Source of the DNA: Bacteroidia bacterium
Lineage (GTDB): Bacteria; Bacteroidota; Bacteroidia; Bacteroidales; F082
Length of the DNA stretch: 37,587 nucleotides
Direction: 5' to 3'
NCBI GenBank assembly: GCA_030537295.1
Contig: JAUNNU010000009.1
Span: forward strand, 1-37,587
The notes beneath the pieces are model-generated. The model saw only the letters and a list, made by a program, of their open reading frames with translations, had not been told where the DNA came from and did no database searches. How positions within the stretch are numbered: position 1 is the first letter of the stretch; the number at the start of each line of letters is the position of its first letter. Positions 8,850-17,086 of the stretch are shown piece by piece. The position numbers and the translations under genes are program-made.

Positions 8850-8857
8850 CAAAAATA
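8850..8857 (-). promoter_or_regulatory. Promoter -7 element of the candidate small RNA
   Basis: TATTTTTG on the minus strand is an exact match to the Bacteroidota TAnnTTTG consensus. The nearest TTG-like upstream sequence is weak. It drives toward the folded region and terminator at 8845-8731. Confidence 0.6.
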
Positions 8858-8982
8858 CAACATTATTTTGAACTAAAGTTAATTTTTTTAAGATTTTTTG
8901 TTTTATAATGAAAAAAATGTAAAAAACAATAAAAAATGTAGTTTTTTACAATTATTTTGCTATTGCATAAGAATTTAATTTT

Positions 8983-8990
8983 TATCTTTG
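8983..8990 (+). promoter_or_regulatory. Promoter -7 element of the two-component operon
   Basis: TATCTTTG is an exact TAnnTTTG match 23 nt upstream of the kinase ATG at 9014, preceded by a TTG 17 nt upstream. It predicts a 5' leader of only about 17 nt and supports starting the kinase at 9014 rather than at an upstream codon. Confidence 0.65.
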
Positions 8991-9013
8991 TGGCATCAAT
9001 TAGTAACGTGACT

Positions 9014-9685
9014 ATGGAGGACGAAAGATTTGAATATGTGACCAATGCTTTTCATGAATTGAAAAGTCCGCTGACGACGGTTATGCTTGCCGCAGATATA
9101 ATCAGAACGCAAAATATTGATAATGAAGCCAAAGAGTCGTATTTGACTATGATAATAAATGAGTGTTTTCGGATGAAAAATCTCATTACAAAAACAATTA
9201 ATTCTTTGAAAGACAATTACTTCGATATAAACATAAATCAATATTGTGACATAAATGAAATTCTCGAAAATGTTGTGAGAAGTGTTGATTTCAATGAATT
9301 TGGATTATATCTGATGGCGTCGCGGCACAAAGTGAAAGGGAATGCGGAATATATAGAATCTGCTTTCAGGGAATTGATTGAAAACGCCAGAAAATATAGG
9401 TCTGAACGTCCTTTGAAAATCAATATTTCCACTTCCAATATTGGTGATAAAATTCGTATAAGTTTTTCCGACAACGGCATTGGAATCGCTGATGCCAGAT
9501 TGAAATCTATTTTTGAGGGAGTTTTTTGCGGTGATGGAACTCATTCGGATGAGAGCCTGTCGGACACGGGTGTTGGATTGTATTTCTTGAAGAGAAACCT
9601 ACATCGGATTAATGGAACAATTTCGGTTGAGAGTAAAGAAGGCAGAGGCTCGGTTTTCTCGATAACACTGCCTGTTATTGTATAA
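9014..9685 (+). CDS. Sensor-less cytosolic histidine kinase
   Basis: A 223-residue histidine kinase consisting only of the transmitter core. The phospho-accepting H-box is at the extreme N-terminus (FHELKSPLT, His14), followed by the HisKA helical hairpin and a HATPase_c domain with N-box ELIENARKY (Asn124), G1 box DNGIGIA (Asp153) and G2 box DTGVGLYFLKR (Asp184). There is no signal peptide, membrane helix, PAS or GAF domain. An open frame upstream would add 19 hydrophobic residues, but the promoter at 8983-8990 lies inside it, so the ATG at 9014 is preferred. Sixteen nt downstream comes its probable partner regulator. It should autophosphorylate on His14 and transfer phosphate to Asp55 of that regulator; how it perceives a signal is not visible. 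Base composition is AT-rich compared with flanking genes. Confidence 0.9.
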   Translation: MEDERFEYVTNAFHELKSPLTTVMLAADIIRTQNIDNEAKESYLTMIINECFRMKNLITKTINSLKDNYFDININQYCDINEILENVVRSVDFNEFGLYLMASRHKVKGNAEYIESAFRELIENARKYRSERPLKINISTSNIGDKIRISFSDNGIGIADARLKSIFEGVFCGDGTHSDESLSDTGVGLYFLKRNLHRINGTISVESKEGRGSVFSITLPVIV

Positions 9686-9700
9686 CAAAAACTTCAGTAT

Positions 9701-10387
9701 ATGAAAAAGTCATTACGAATTTTGATTGTTGAAGACGACAAATGTCTTGGGACAATCTTGAAGTCTTTTTTGGCTTCGCATGGTTTTTCGAGTGTCCTAT
9801 GTCACGATGGCATCACCGCAAAGGATTTTTTTGAGAATGACGTTTTTGACTTGATAATCACGGATGTAGTAATGTCAGGGATTGACGGCTTTGAATTTGC
9901 AAAGTTTGTACGCGCATCTGACAAGGAAATTCCAATTGTTTTCTTGACAGGAAAATCGCTTCGGTCTGATATTCTCCGCGGTTTTGAAATAGGTGCCGAC
10001 GATTACATCACAAAACCATTCAACATGGAAGAGCTTCTTCTGCGTATCGAAGCCATCTGGAAAAGGACAAGAATCGGGACGAAAAGCCAGCATTTCTTTA
10101 GGATCGGTTCTTATCAGCTTGACACCGTGAGGCACAGGCTGACTCGTAATGACAAGGAATACAAGTTGACAACCAAGGAGTTGGATCTTCTGCATCTGTT
10201 CTGTGAGAACAAAGGGCATGTGGTGGAACGCCCGGTTGCCTTGAAAGTTGTATGGAAAGAGGACAACTATTTCAGTGCGCGGAACATGGATGTCTATGTC
10301 GGGCGTTTGAGGAACATACTCGGCGATGACCCGAATGTCAACATCGAAAATGTTCACGGGGTCGGTTACAAACTCACCGACAAATGA
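9701..10387 (+). CDS. OmpR-family response regulator, RprY-like
   Basis: DNA-binding response regulator of 228 residues. The receiver domain (residues 5-120) has the acidic pocket Glu11-Asp12, phospho-acceptor Asp55 in LIITDVVMSG, Thr83 and Lys105 in GADDYITKPFNMEELL. The winged-helix domain (about 130-226) carries LTTKELDLLHLFCENKG and ends NMDVYVGRLRNILGDDPNV then ENVHGVGYKL, typical of OmpR/PhoB. The segment around Lys105 closely resembles RprY of Bacteroides and Porphyromonas, a regulator tied to stress and envelope or sodium homeostasis; orthology is likely but I cannot confirm it by alignment, so no symbol is given. It is cotranscribed with the sensor-less kinase 16 nt upstream and ends 5 nt from the convergent serine-hydrolase gene. 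Confidence 0.92.
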   Translation: MKKSLRILIVEDDKCLGTILKSFLASHGFSSVLCHDGITAKDFFENDVFDLIITDVVMSGIDGFEFAKFVRASDKEIPIVFLTGKSLRSDILRGFEIGADDYITKPFNMEELLLRIEAIWKRTRIGTKSQHFFRIGSYQLDTVRHRLTRNDKEYKLTTKELDLLHLFCENKGHVVERPVALKVVWKEDNYFSARNMDVYVGRLRNILGDDPNVNIENVHGVGYKLTDK

Positions 10388-10392
10388 CCCGT

Positions 10393-11658
10393 TTATTCTC
10401 TGAGGAGATATGACGAGTACGGGAATCTCAAGCCTTCCTCGTATTCTATGTAGTGGATGTTGGTTGAGGATGGCGCCAACGATGAAGTGTTGTCTTCCAG
10501 CAACTTCCAGAATTCATCGGCGTTAGGGCCTCTGTCGGTATTTGTCAAGACGATTAAAACGCGGTCTTCCTTGTTGTTGCGCATGTAGAACGAGCGATAG
10601 CCTTTCCACCATCCGAAATGATAAACGCAGTCGGGGTGTTTGTATGTCATTCGCCAGCCGAAGCCGTAGTTGTCTTGTTTCTTTTTGCGAATCGGGCTGC
10701 CAGGCTTGAACGCCTCGGCCTGAATGCTGTCAGGAACCAGCAGGCCATAGTCAACGGCGATCCAGAACCTGTACATGTCTTCGACGTTTGAAAACATTAT
10801 CTTGTCGCCTTTCACCCCGTTGAGGTATTCGTTCTCCGCCTGACGCGGACGGCGGCGGCCGAGGTAATATCCCTGCACGCACTCGTATGGCAGATATGTA
10901 GGCATGTCCTCGTCTTTCGGCGCATCATAAATGAAGGATTTTTTCATCCCGATGACATCAAAAATCTCGTGCTGCATGAAGTCAACGAAACTCGTTCCCG
11001 TGACGCGTTCAACCAAATTGGCAAGCAAGGCGTAGTTTACGTTGCAGTAATGGAAAGTGCGGTCAGGAGTGGTGTAAGGGTCCGGCTTGTATTTCACATA
11101 ATATTCAACCAGGTCGTCGTTGGTGAAAAATTTTCTTTTGTCAGGCCAGTGCTCATCGGCGAGCGACTCATAACGGGAAAGCCCGGAACGATGTGTCAGA
11201 AGCATCCTCGTCGTGATCCCTTCGTACGGAAATTCCGGGATATATGTCTGAATGTCAGCATCATAGTCAATAAGTCCGCGGTTGTGAAGTATCATTATCG
11301 CCTCGGCGGTGAACATCTTCGAGACCGAACTGAGCTGGAAGACGTCGTCATTTTTCAGTTGTCCTTTCTGTGTCCTCAAATTGCTGACGCCATACGACTT
11401 CTCCAACACTACACGTCCCTTTTCCGCGTAAAGCATTACCCCGTTAAATGATGTTTTTTTCTTCAGCTTGATGAATATCTTGTCAACCTGCGCAGCTTTG
11501 TCTTCAATCTTTTTTTTGTCAAGATTTATGAAAATGCTGTCGGTGTTCACCTTCGGCCAGCTTTCATACTCCTCTTGCTCAAACATTTCATTATCATTGT
11601 TCTTGCAGCTGAAAAACAACAATATGCAGATAAAATATATCGAAAATCTTAATTTCAT
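10393..11658 (-). CDS. Serine hydrolase lipoprotein, class C beta-lactamase/DD-peptidase fold
   Basis: A 421-residue serine hydrolase anchored as a lipoprotein. The ATG at 11658 gives a lipoprotein signal (MKLRFSIYFICILLFFSC, Cys18); codons upstream to 11733 overlap the promoter zone and are excluded. Catalytic motifs of the beta-lactamase-like superfamily are intact: SxxK at Ser111-Lys114 (LSSVSKMF), YxN at Tyr204-Asn206 (FHYCNVNY), and HFG in YHFGWWKGYR. Also typical are LLTHRSGL and the LPYECVQGYY region. Members include esterases, D-aminopeptidases and penicillin-binding-like enzymes; true beta-lactamase activity cannot be inferred. An acidic stretch follows Cys18 (CKNNDNEMFEQEE), which in Bacteroidota can direct lipoproteins to the surface, an inference only. 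It has its own promoter back-to-back with that of the helicase gene. Confidence 0.9.
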   Translation of the reverse strand: MKLRFSIYFICILLFFSCKNNDNEMFEQEEYESWPKVNTDSIFINLDKKKIEDKAAQVDKIFIKLKKKTSFNGVMLYAEKGRVVLEKSYGVSNLRTQKGQLKNDDVFQLSSVSKMFTAEAIMILHNRGLIDYDADIQTYIPEFPYEGITTRMLLTHRSGLSRYESLADEHWPDKRKFFTNDDLVEYYVKYKPDPYTTPDRTFHYCNVNYALLANLVERVTGTSFVDFMQHEIFDVIGMKKSFIYDAPKDEDMPTYLPYECVQGYYLGRRRPRQAENEYLNGVKGDKIMFSNVEDMYRFWIAVDYGLLVPDSIQAEAFKPGSPIRKKKQDNYGFGWRMTYKHPDCVYHFGWWKGYRSFYMRNNKEDRVLIVLTNTDRGPNADEFWKLLEDNTSSLAPSSTNIHYIEYEEGLRFPYSSYLLRE

Positions 11659-11674
11659 TTCTGTTTCAAAAATC

Positions 11675-11706
11675 TTGCAAAGATAATAAAATTTTTTGTA
11701 ATTTTG
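11675..11706 (+). promoter_or_regulatory. Promoter of the DEAD-box helicase gene
   Basis: TTG at 11675-11677 and TAATTTTG at 11699-11706 with a 21-nt spacer match the Bacteroidota two-part promoter. The helicase ATG at 11725 follows 18 nt later. The TTG half overlaps by position the divergent promoter of the serine hydrolase. Confidence 0.6.
11678..11685 (-). promoter_or_regulatory. Promoter -7 element of the serine hydrolase gene
   Basis: TATCTTTG on the minus strand is an exact TAnnTTTG match 19 nt upstream of the ATG at 11658, implying a very short leader. No well-placed -33 TTG is seen. It overlaps the upstream half of the divergent helicase promoter. Confidence 0.6.
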
Positions 11707-11724
11707 CACCCTCAAAATTATTCT

Positions 11725-13632
11725 ATGTTTCAAGATTTCAACTTAAACCCTTCAATCCTAAAGGCGATAGATGAATTAGGATTTAAAGAGCCAATGCCTA
11801 TACAGGCGGAAGTGCTTCCAATATTATTATCACAACGCACTGACTTAGTGGGACTTGCGCAGACGGGAACGGGCAAGACGGCTGCTTTCGGACTCCCGCT
11901 TTTGCAGAATATCGATGGCAGTAAACGTTGTATTCAAGGTCTTATTTTATGCCCGACGCGTGAGTTGTGCATGCAAATCACGAAAGACCTCCGCAGCTAT
12001 GCGAAATATATGCCGGAAATAATGATTGTGCCGGTTTATGGTGGCGCGAGTATAGAGTTGCAGTTCAAGGATTTAGCCAAGAAACCGCAGATTATCGTGG
12101 CGACACCTGGACGACTTCAGGATATGATTCGCCGTAACCGTGTGGATTTCAGCAATGTGGAATGGATGATCCTTGATGAAGCTGATGAGATGCTCGACAT
12201 GGGTTTCCAGGAAGACGTCGATGCCATCCTCGAATATATGCCGGCTGAAAAGAACACACTTCTTTTCTCTGCTACAATGCCGGCCGAGGTGGAGAAGATT
12301 CTTACACGTTACATGAAAGACCCGAAAAGGATCTCAATCGGCCAGCGCAACTCCGGCTCTACCAACGTCAAACACAACTATTATCTCATCCGCGCAAGTG
12401 AGAGATATTTGGCGCTGAAACGTCTCATTGACTATTATCCGTCAATTTACGGTATCGTATTCTGCCGCACGAAACTTGAAACACAGGAAGTCGCCGACAA
12501 CCTCATCCACGACGGTTACAACGCTTCGGCTTTGCACGGCGACCTTTCACAGCCTGCCCGCGATCTCGTGATGAACCATTTCAGACAAGGTTACATCCAG
12601 ATTTTGGTCGCAACCGACGTGGCGGCCCGCGGTCTTGATGTCAACAATCTTTCACATATCATCAATTACAATCTTCCTGATGACATTGACACTTACGTCC
12701 ACCGCAGCGGCAGAACCGGACGCGCTGACAAGACCGGCATCTGCATCAGCCTCGTCCATGTGAAGGAGAAGTCAAAGATTAAGGCGATTGAGAAACAGCT
12801 CGGACGTCCGCTTGAAAAAGCGATGATTCCGACAGCTCAGGAAGTATGCGAAAAACAACTTTTCCGTCATATCGACAACCTTGAGAAGGTTGACATCATG
12901 AGAGACGACATCGACGACTATCTTCCTATTGTCTTCAAGAAACTCAACTGGCTCACACGCGAGGAACTCATCACACGCGTTGTTGCGTTGAATTTCAATC
13001 GCTTCCTTGATTATTACAAAGATGCGAAAGACCTTAATGTTGATGAATCAGAAAGCGGAAAGAAAAAAGACAAGAAGGAAAAGAAAGATCGTGACGACAG
13101 CAACAAGGTCCGTCTTTTCTTCGGTTTGGGAAAGAGAGACAGAATCAAGCCGAATATTCTTATCGGAAAGATCAATGATGTCACAAGAACAAAGGACATC
13201 GAGATCGGACACATTGATTTGATGGAGAATTTCTCGTTTGTGGCGGTTGACGGTGACAAGGCGAAGTTCATCGTTGATTGCTTTGCCGACCCGAGCAAGA
13301 ATCCTGAAGGCATCCGTGTTGAAATCACGACCGGCGAGCCGAAGGAAGGTGGCGAAAGGAGAGGCGGAAGGAGAAAGTCTGACGAAGGCAGAAGGGAAAG
13401 ACGCAGAGACGATGACTTTGAGATGCCTGAACGCAAGTCAAGGAAAAAGAAAGACAGTTTCCATGAGGAGCGTTCCCGCAGAGACCGCGGATTCGATGAT
13501 TTCGACGACAGGCCTCGCCGCGAATCAAGGAAGAGCCGTCGTCAGGAGGACAAAGGCAATGATAGAAAGAGAAGAAAGAGCTTTGACGACGACCGTCCGG
13601 AAAGGAAAAACGGCAGGAGATACCGTTACTAA
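11725..13632 (+). CDS. DEAD-box RNA helicase with DbpA-type RNA-binding domain (CsdA/DeaD-like)
   Basis: ATP-dependent RNA helicase of 635 residues acting in ribosome assembly, RNA decay or cold adaptation. RecA domain 1 has the Q-motif (GFKEPMPIQAE), Walker A AQTGTGKT (45-52), PTRELC, TPGR, DEAD (151-154) and SAT (182-184). Domain 2 has VFCRTK, ATDVAARGLDV and HRSGRTGR. A DbpA-like RNA-binding domain follows at about 460-535 (VRLFFGLGKRDRIKPN, IGHIDLMENFSFVAV), then an Arg/Lys/Asp-rich disordered tail of some 95 residues. This is the CsdA/DeaD layout rather than the shorter RhlE one. The start is the ATG at 11725; the TTG at 11704 lies in the promoter. It ends at a bidirectional terminator facing the T9SS cluster. 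Confidence 0.95.
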   Translation: MFQDFNLNPSILKAIDELGFKEPMPIQAEVLPILLSQRTDLVGLAQTGTGKTAAFGLPLLQNIDGSKRCIQGLILCPTRELCMQITKDLRSYAKYMPEIMIVPVYGGASIELQFKDLAKKPQIIVATPGRLQDMIRRNRVDFSNVEWMILDEADEMLDMGFQEDVDAILEYMPAEKNTLLFSATMPAEVEKILTRYMKDPKRISIGQRNSGSTNVKHNYYLIRASERYLALKRLIDYYPSIYGIVFCRTKLETQEVADNLIHDGYNASALHGDLSQPARDLVMNHFRQGYIQILVATDVAARGLDVNNLSHIINYNLPDDIDTYVHRSGRTGRADKTGICISLVHVKEKSKIKAIEKQLGRPLEKAMIPTAQEVCEKQLFRHIDNLEKVDIMRDDIDDYLPIVFKKLNWLTREELITRVVALNFNRFLDYYKDAKDLNVDESESGKKKDKKEKKDRDDSNKVRLFFGLGKRDRIKPNILIGKINDVTRTKDIEIGHIDLMENFSFVAVDGDKAKFIVDCFADPSKNPEGIRVEITTGEPKEGGERRGGRRKSDEGRRERRRDDDFEMPERKSRKKKDSFHEERSRRDRGFDDFDDRPRRESRKSRRQEDKGNDRKRRKSFDDDRPERKNGRRYRY

Positions 13633-13640
13633 ATGAATGA

Positions 13641-13672
13641 AAAACAGCGACTTGATTTCAAGTCGCTGTTTT
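13641..13672. terminator. Bidirectional intrinsic terminator between helicase and gldN
   Basis: AAAACAGCGACTTGA (13641-13655) and TCAAGTCGCTGTTTT (13658-13672) form a perfect 15-bp inverted repeat with A/T tracts at both ends. It would end the helicase transcript on the plus strand and the gldKLMN transcript on the minus strand. Confidence 0.9.
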
Positions 13673-13699
13673 TATTTATGTCACGAATTTATAGAAAAC

Positions 13700-14548
13700 T
13701 TAATATTCCCAAAGATTCTGTTCGAAATCAATGATGCTTTGTTTGATACGTTCTGACTCAAGCATTGCGTCGATGCCTTGGGCATATTCTTTAATGCTGC
13801 GGTCATAGACGTTTTCCTCTTTGTAGATATAACTGTCGAACATACGGTTGCTGAAAATCTCATCGTATGATAATTGTGCTGCGGAATTGCTCCTGTTGAA
13901 GAAAGGGGCGCGTGCGAACACCTCACGTGCGCTTTCGTAGGGAATCCAGAACATTGGCTGCGGCACTTTTGTTCCGTTCATATCTTTCATTTTGACCGGA
14001 CAGATGGCGATAATGCGAACCAGCAATTGACTTCTCTGTTTGTCAAAATACCAGTCCTCCTTCACGCGGACGCGCATGACTTCTGAAGGGTCGAATTTGG
14101 AGATAATCATCGTGTCGTATTGGTCATACGGAGGATAAGGTCTTGTCAAAGTCTTATAAGTCGTGTCTGACTGCGATACCATGAATTTATTGTATGAAAT
14201 AGGTGTCAGCATCTCATCAGTCTTTTCAACTTCAAATGCCTGGATGGTTCCTTCTTTGAGGCCGTCTAAAATGACGGTGATGAAATTCTTCCAGTCTTCG
14301 TGATTGACCGTCGGATAGTAGAAACCCTGGTTCATTTTCTGACGGAAGTCAATCTCGCGCCAGATTCTCTTTTTCCACATGATATCCGATTCCCTTATGT
14401 TAAGCATAGGCATTGGTTTTTTGATACCTGTTGCTTCATTGACATAAAGGCCATCAGTATAAGTCTGATCGACAATCTGGGCGGAAGTCTTGCTGGCTCC
14501 GTACAAACAGATTAATGCGATGACTACAGATGCAATGATTTTTTTCAT
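13700..14548 (-). CDS. gldN: Type IX secretion system protein GldN/PorN
   Basis: Periplasmic/outer-membrane-associated T9SS component of 282 residues with a signal peptide (MKKIIASVVIALICLYGASKTSA, cleavage before QIV). From the family, GldN (PorN) binds the lipoprotein GldK (PorK) in a large ring beneath the outer membrane. Recognisable features are the region DIMWKKRIWREIDFRQKMNQ, conserved in the family, the segment VKEDWYFDKQRSQLLVRIIA and the PMFWIPYESAREVFA stretch that precedes the C-terminal NxxARLSYDEIF-like motif (here NSAAQLSYDEIF). It is the last gene of gldKLMN, 8 nt after gldM, and ends before the bidirectional terminator. Slightly shorter than characterised GldN/PorN (over 300 residues). 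Confidence 0.95.
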   Translation of the reverse strand: MKKIIASVVIALICLYGASKTSAQIVDQTYTDGLYVNEATGIKKPMPMLNIRESDIMWKKRIWREIDFRQKMNQGFYYPTVNHEDWKNFITVILDGLKEGTIQAFEVEKTDEMLTPISYNKFMVSQSDTTYKTLTRPYPPYDQYDTMIISKFDPSEVMRVRVKEDWYFDKQRSQLLVRIIAICPVKMKDMNGTKVPQPMFWIPYESAREVFARAPFFNRSNSAAQLSYDEIFSNRMFDSYIYKEENVYDRSIKEYAQGIDAMLESERIKQSIIDFEQNLWEY

Positions 14549-14556
14549 ATTTTCAA

Positions 14557-16251
14557 TTATTTGATTTCAATGTTAATAGGGTTGAGGGTACGTGTCATGC
14601 CATCAGGACCCTTGGCTGTGATGTTTTCAAAGTAAAGTTTCTGTCCATGTCCGGCATTCTGGATGAACTTAAGTGTCTCCGCGCTGAAGATACCGCCGTT
14701 GTTTGTGCCGGCTTCTTTAAGGTCACCGGCTATAATTGTCGAGAGTTTGAAGGAGACAATTTTATATGAATAGTCACCGAATTCAAAGTCACCCATGTTC
14801 GGGACGATACCTCTTGCTGCCAGGACATCATCCTTTGAAATCTTACCGCTCGAGACGCCTGCAATCTGTGCTTCCGGATTCGGAACACGTTTCACGCGGA
14901 AGTCATAGCTTCCGAGGACGACGGGTGTTCCATCGAGTTCGCCTGATGCTGTGACTGTGACGTTCTTCGTTCCCGCTGCGACTTCGACAAAGTATGTGCC
15001 TGGGGCTTCGCCGTTCGAGAGGGTGGCGCCATCAGAAACGCTGACGCGGATGTTCTCGTGGGCTACACCTGGTGACGACACGGAGATAGGGTTCTTGAGG
15101 CCTTGATAGAATATCATCATCTGTGTAGGCGCGATTGTCGCTGACGGTGGCGCGACGGTATAACTTGCCGAGAAGGGATAAGGAACCTCCTCGCCTGTTA
15201 CAGGGTCAACCACCTCTATGACACCGGCGTATTTCTGGAAACCTTGAGTTGCTGCCGGGAATTTCAACTTAACAACACCACCTTCACTCTGAATCCTTGG
15301 TGCGTTTGTGTTTTCGATATTGAATTTGTCAACACCCATTGAGTATCTCACGTTGAATTGCTTTGTCGTATCCTGTGCCGCGATGAAAATGTCAGCTTCA
15401 TAGTTCCTGCCTGAAATAACGTATGTTGACTTAGGCATGACCTTGGCTTCCAAATTGTTGAAACGGAATTCGCTGGCGCCAATCTGTCTTGAAAGTTCCG
15501 AGAGGGCGTCGTATTCTGTGTTTTGAATCTCACCCACAAACTTGTTGAGAAGTGCCATCTCCGCGACGAAGATCACCTTGTCGAAGTGTTTCTGTTCCCA
15601 CGAAACCTCCTGTTTCGCTTTGTTGTAATACTTTATTGGTTCTCCCGACAGGTCGGTGTCGGTGAGAAGTCCTACGTGTTTGGAATAATTTTTCACACCT
15701 GCCGACTCAACAGAATTGACAACAAAATTACGGTAGTTCTGAATAACATGCTTCAGCTCGGTAGCTTTCTGTTCATCTTCAATCATGATTGTGGTTGGGG
15801 CGTCATAATTGTCCTTGGAACTGATGTTGCTCAAGTTAAACTTATAACTGATACGTCGGCCGGTGGTGTCTGTACCTTCATTAATGATGACTTTTTCAGG
15901 ATCTTTCGGATACCATAAGTCGTTCATTGAGATGTTTTCTGTCTTGAGAAGAAGATAAAGTTTGAGGTTTTCAATATAGTTGACAATTGAGTCTGTCTTC
16001 TCGCGGATAAGCAATGCCTGATCCCAATAAAGTTGTGTTTTTTCAGGTTCCTTGTTATATTGGTGTTCGAAAGCCGCATATTGTTCTTCGAGTTTCAACT
16101 CAATGCTCGCATTGGTCTTTTCTTGACCGTCGTTGACGATGGCGAAGGCGTCGAGAATGTCGGCTGACACGTTCATGGCTAACAGAGCGGTATAGACGAG
16201 ATACATCATACCAATCATCTTTTGCCTTGGTGTTTCTTTTGCTCCTGACAT
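14557..16251 (-). CDS. gldM: Type IX secretion system inner-membrane/periplasmic shaft protein GldM/PorM
   Basis: Single-pass inner-membrane protein of 564 residues whose periplasmic part links the GldL motor to the GldK-GldN ring and carries rotation or energy to the outer membrane. The N-terminus MSGAKETPRQKMIGMMYLVY then TALLAMNVSADILDAF is the hallmark GldM transmembrane segment; a long helical domain follows (about 40-220), then three beta-sandwich domains including FIAAQDTTKQFNVRYSMGV and the C-terminal VKRVPNPEAQI and MGDFEFGDYSYKIVSFKL domain that contacts GldK/GldN. It is somewhat longer than the roughly 515-residue proteins studied elsewhere. The gene lies between gldL (48 nt) and gldN (8 nt). 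Confidence 0.97.
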   Translation of the reverse strand: MSGAKETPRQKMIGMMYLVYTALLAMNVSADILDAFAIVNDGQEKTNASIELKLEEQYAAFEHQYNKEPEKTQLYWDQALLIREKTDSIVNYIENLKLYLLLKTENISMNDLWYPKDPEKVIINEGTDTTGRRISYKFNLSNISSKDNYDAPTTIMIEDEQKATELKHVIQNYRNFVVNSVESAGVKNYSKHVGLLTDTDLSGEPIKYYNKAKQEVSWEQKHFDKVIFVAEMALLNKFVGEIQNTEYDALSELSRQIGASEFRFNNLEAKVMPKSTYVISGRNYEADIFIAAQDTTKQFNVRYSMGVDKFNIENTNAPRIQSEGGVVKLKFPAATQGFQKYAGVIEVVDPVTGEEVPYPFSASYTVAPPSATIAPTQMMIFYQGLKNPISVSSPGVAHENIRVSVSDGATLSNGEAPGTYFVEVAAGTKNVTVTASGELDGTPVVLGSYDFRVKRVPNPEAQIAGVSSGKISKDDVLAARGIVPNMGDFEFGDYSYKIVSFKLSTIIAGDLKEAGTNNGGIFSAETLKFIQNAGHGQKLYFENITAKGPDGMTRTLNPINIEIK

Positions 16252-16299
16252 GGTTTTTATTTATTATAGGTAAATAATAAGTAAATTCAACAAAGGTCG

Positions 16300-17025
16300 T
16301 TAGGCTTTGATATTCATTGCAGAAAGAATATTGCCATAGACGGCGCTCGTTGCTGTCATGCGCTTTGTTATTTCTGTCAACTGTTTGTTGAGATCTTCCT
16401 GTGTCTTGGTTGTTGCGTTAATCTTTTCAATATACTGAACCATCGACTCGTTGAGTCTGTTGTTCGTCTCGGCCATAGCACCTGCATTCTTCAGCTGTAT
16501 GTCCAATGCGGCTGCTGACTTGGCAGTCTGTTCCATAGCCTTTGTATATTCGCTTGTCACTGACGCTGCCTGGCTGATGTCGGCGAGTTTGCCGGCTGTG
16601 TCGCCGAGACGGTTGATGCCGTCGCCGAGTTTGGCCAGTGTCGCTTCGTTTATGTTCGCCTTTTCGAGCATTTCGGTTAGCTGGTTCATCGACGGAGCTG
16701 TTGTTGTCGTTGGTCTTCTTGTTGTCGAAACCATTGGCTGTTCTGGTCTTTCTTCACCCTCGTGAAGTGAGTCCCACAGTTCAGGATAAACAATGCTCCA
16801 ATCTGGTTCTGCATGGAGTGGCTCGAAAGCTGAGAAAAAGAATATGATGGCCTCCACAATCAAGCCAAGTGTCAGCATGTATGTGGCATCTTTTGGTGTG
16901 AAGATTGAAAAGTGTTCAAGTTTAAACAATGCGCCGATCATGACAATTGAAGCACCGATACCGTATAGTTTCGCCATGAAGTTCTTGTAGCCTTTACCAG
17001 CTAAAATTTCCGAAATTTTGCTCAT
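16300..17025 (-). CDS. gldL: Type IX secretion system/gliding motor protein GldL/PorL
   Basis: Inner-membrane protein of 241 residues that with GldM forms the proton-driven T9SS/gliding motor. The N-terminus has two transmembrane helices (about residues 21-35 and 50-66) separated by a short loop (KLEHFSIFTPKDATYM). Glu58 sits inside helix 2 (GLIVEAIIFFFSAF), the position of the conserved proton-coupling glutamate in studied homologues. Beyond FEPLHAEPDWSIVYPEL the protein is cytoplasmic: a Thr/Pro-rich linker (RRPTTTTAPSM) then a long coiled-coil-like helical region (about 115-235). It is 61 nt downstream of gldK, 48 nt upstream of gldM and on the same transcript. Confidence 0.96.
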   Translation of the reverse strand: MSKISEILAGKGYKNFMAKLYGIGASIVMIGALFKLEHFSIFTPKDATYMLTLGLIVEAIIFFFSAFEPLHAEPDWSIVYPELWDSLHEGEERPEQPMVSTTRRPTTTTAPSMNQLTEMLEKANINEATLAKLGDGINRLGDTAGKLADISQAASVTSEYTKAMEQTAKSAAALDIQLKNAGAMAETNNRLNESMVQYIEKINATTKTQEDLNKQLTEITKRMTATSAVYGNILSAMNIKA

Positions 17026-17086
17026 GATAATAAATTTTGTAAGTTTTTATTTTATTAGTTTTTAATTGCAATGAATGTGTTAATTT

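Noticed and set aside
8675-8863. A 62-codon minus-strand open frame across the small-RNA region
   Set aside because: It begins at a codon inside the promoter, runs through the terminator hairpin and resembles no protein.
8787-8876. A 29-codon plus-strand open frame (MKPLRTTLALKRTMDERCFA...) antisense to the candidate small RNA
   Set aside because: No promoter element precedes it on the plus strand, and the inverted repeats that create the RNA stem explain its sequence. Possible but unsupported.
10393-11658. Beta-lactamase resistance gene
   Set aside because: The SxxK, YxN and HxG motifs define the wider superfamily of esterases and peptidases; the sequence does not support calling it a resistance enzyme.
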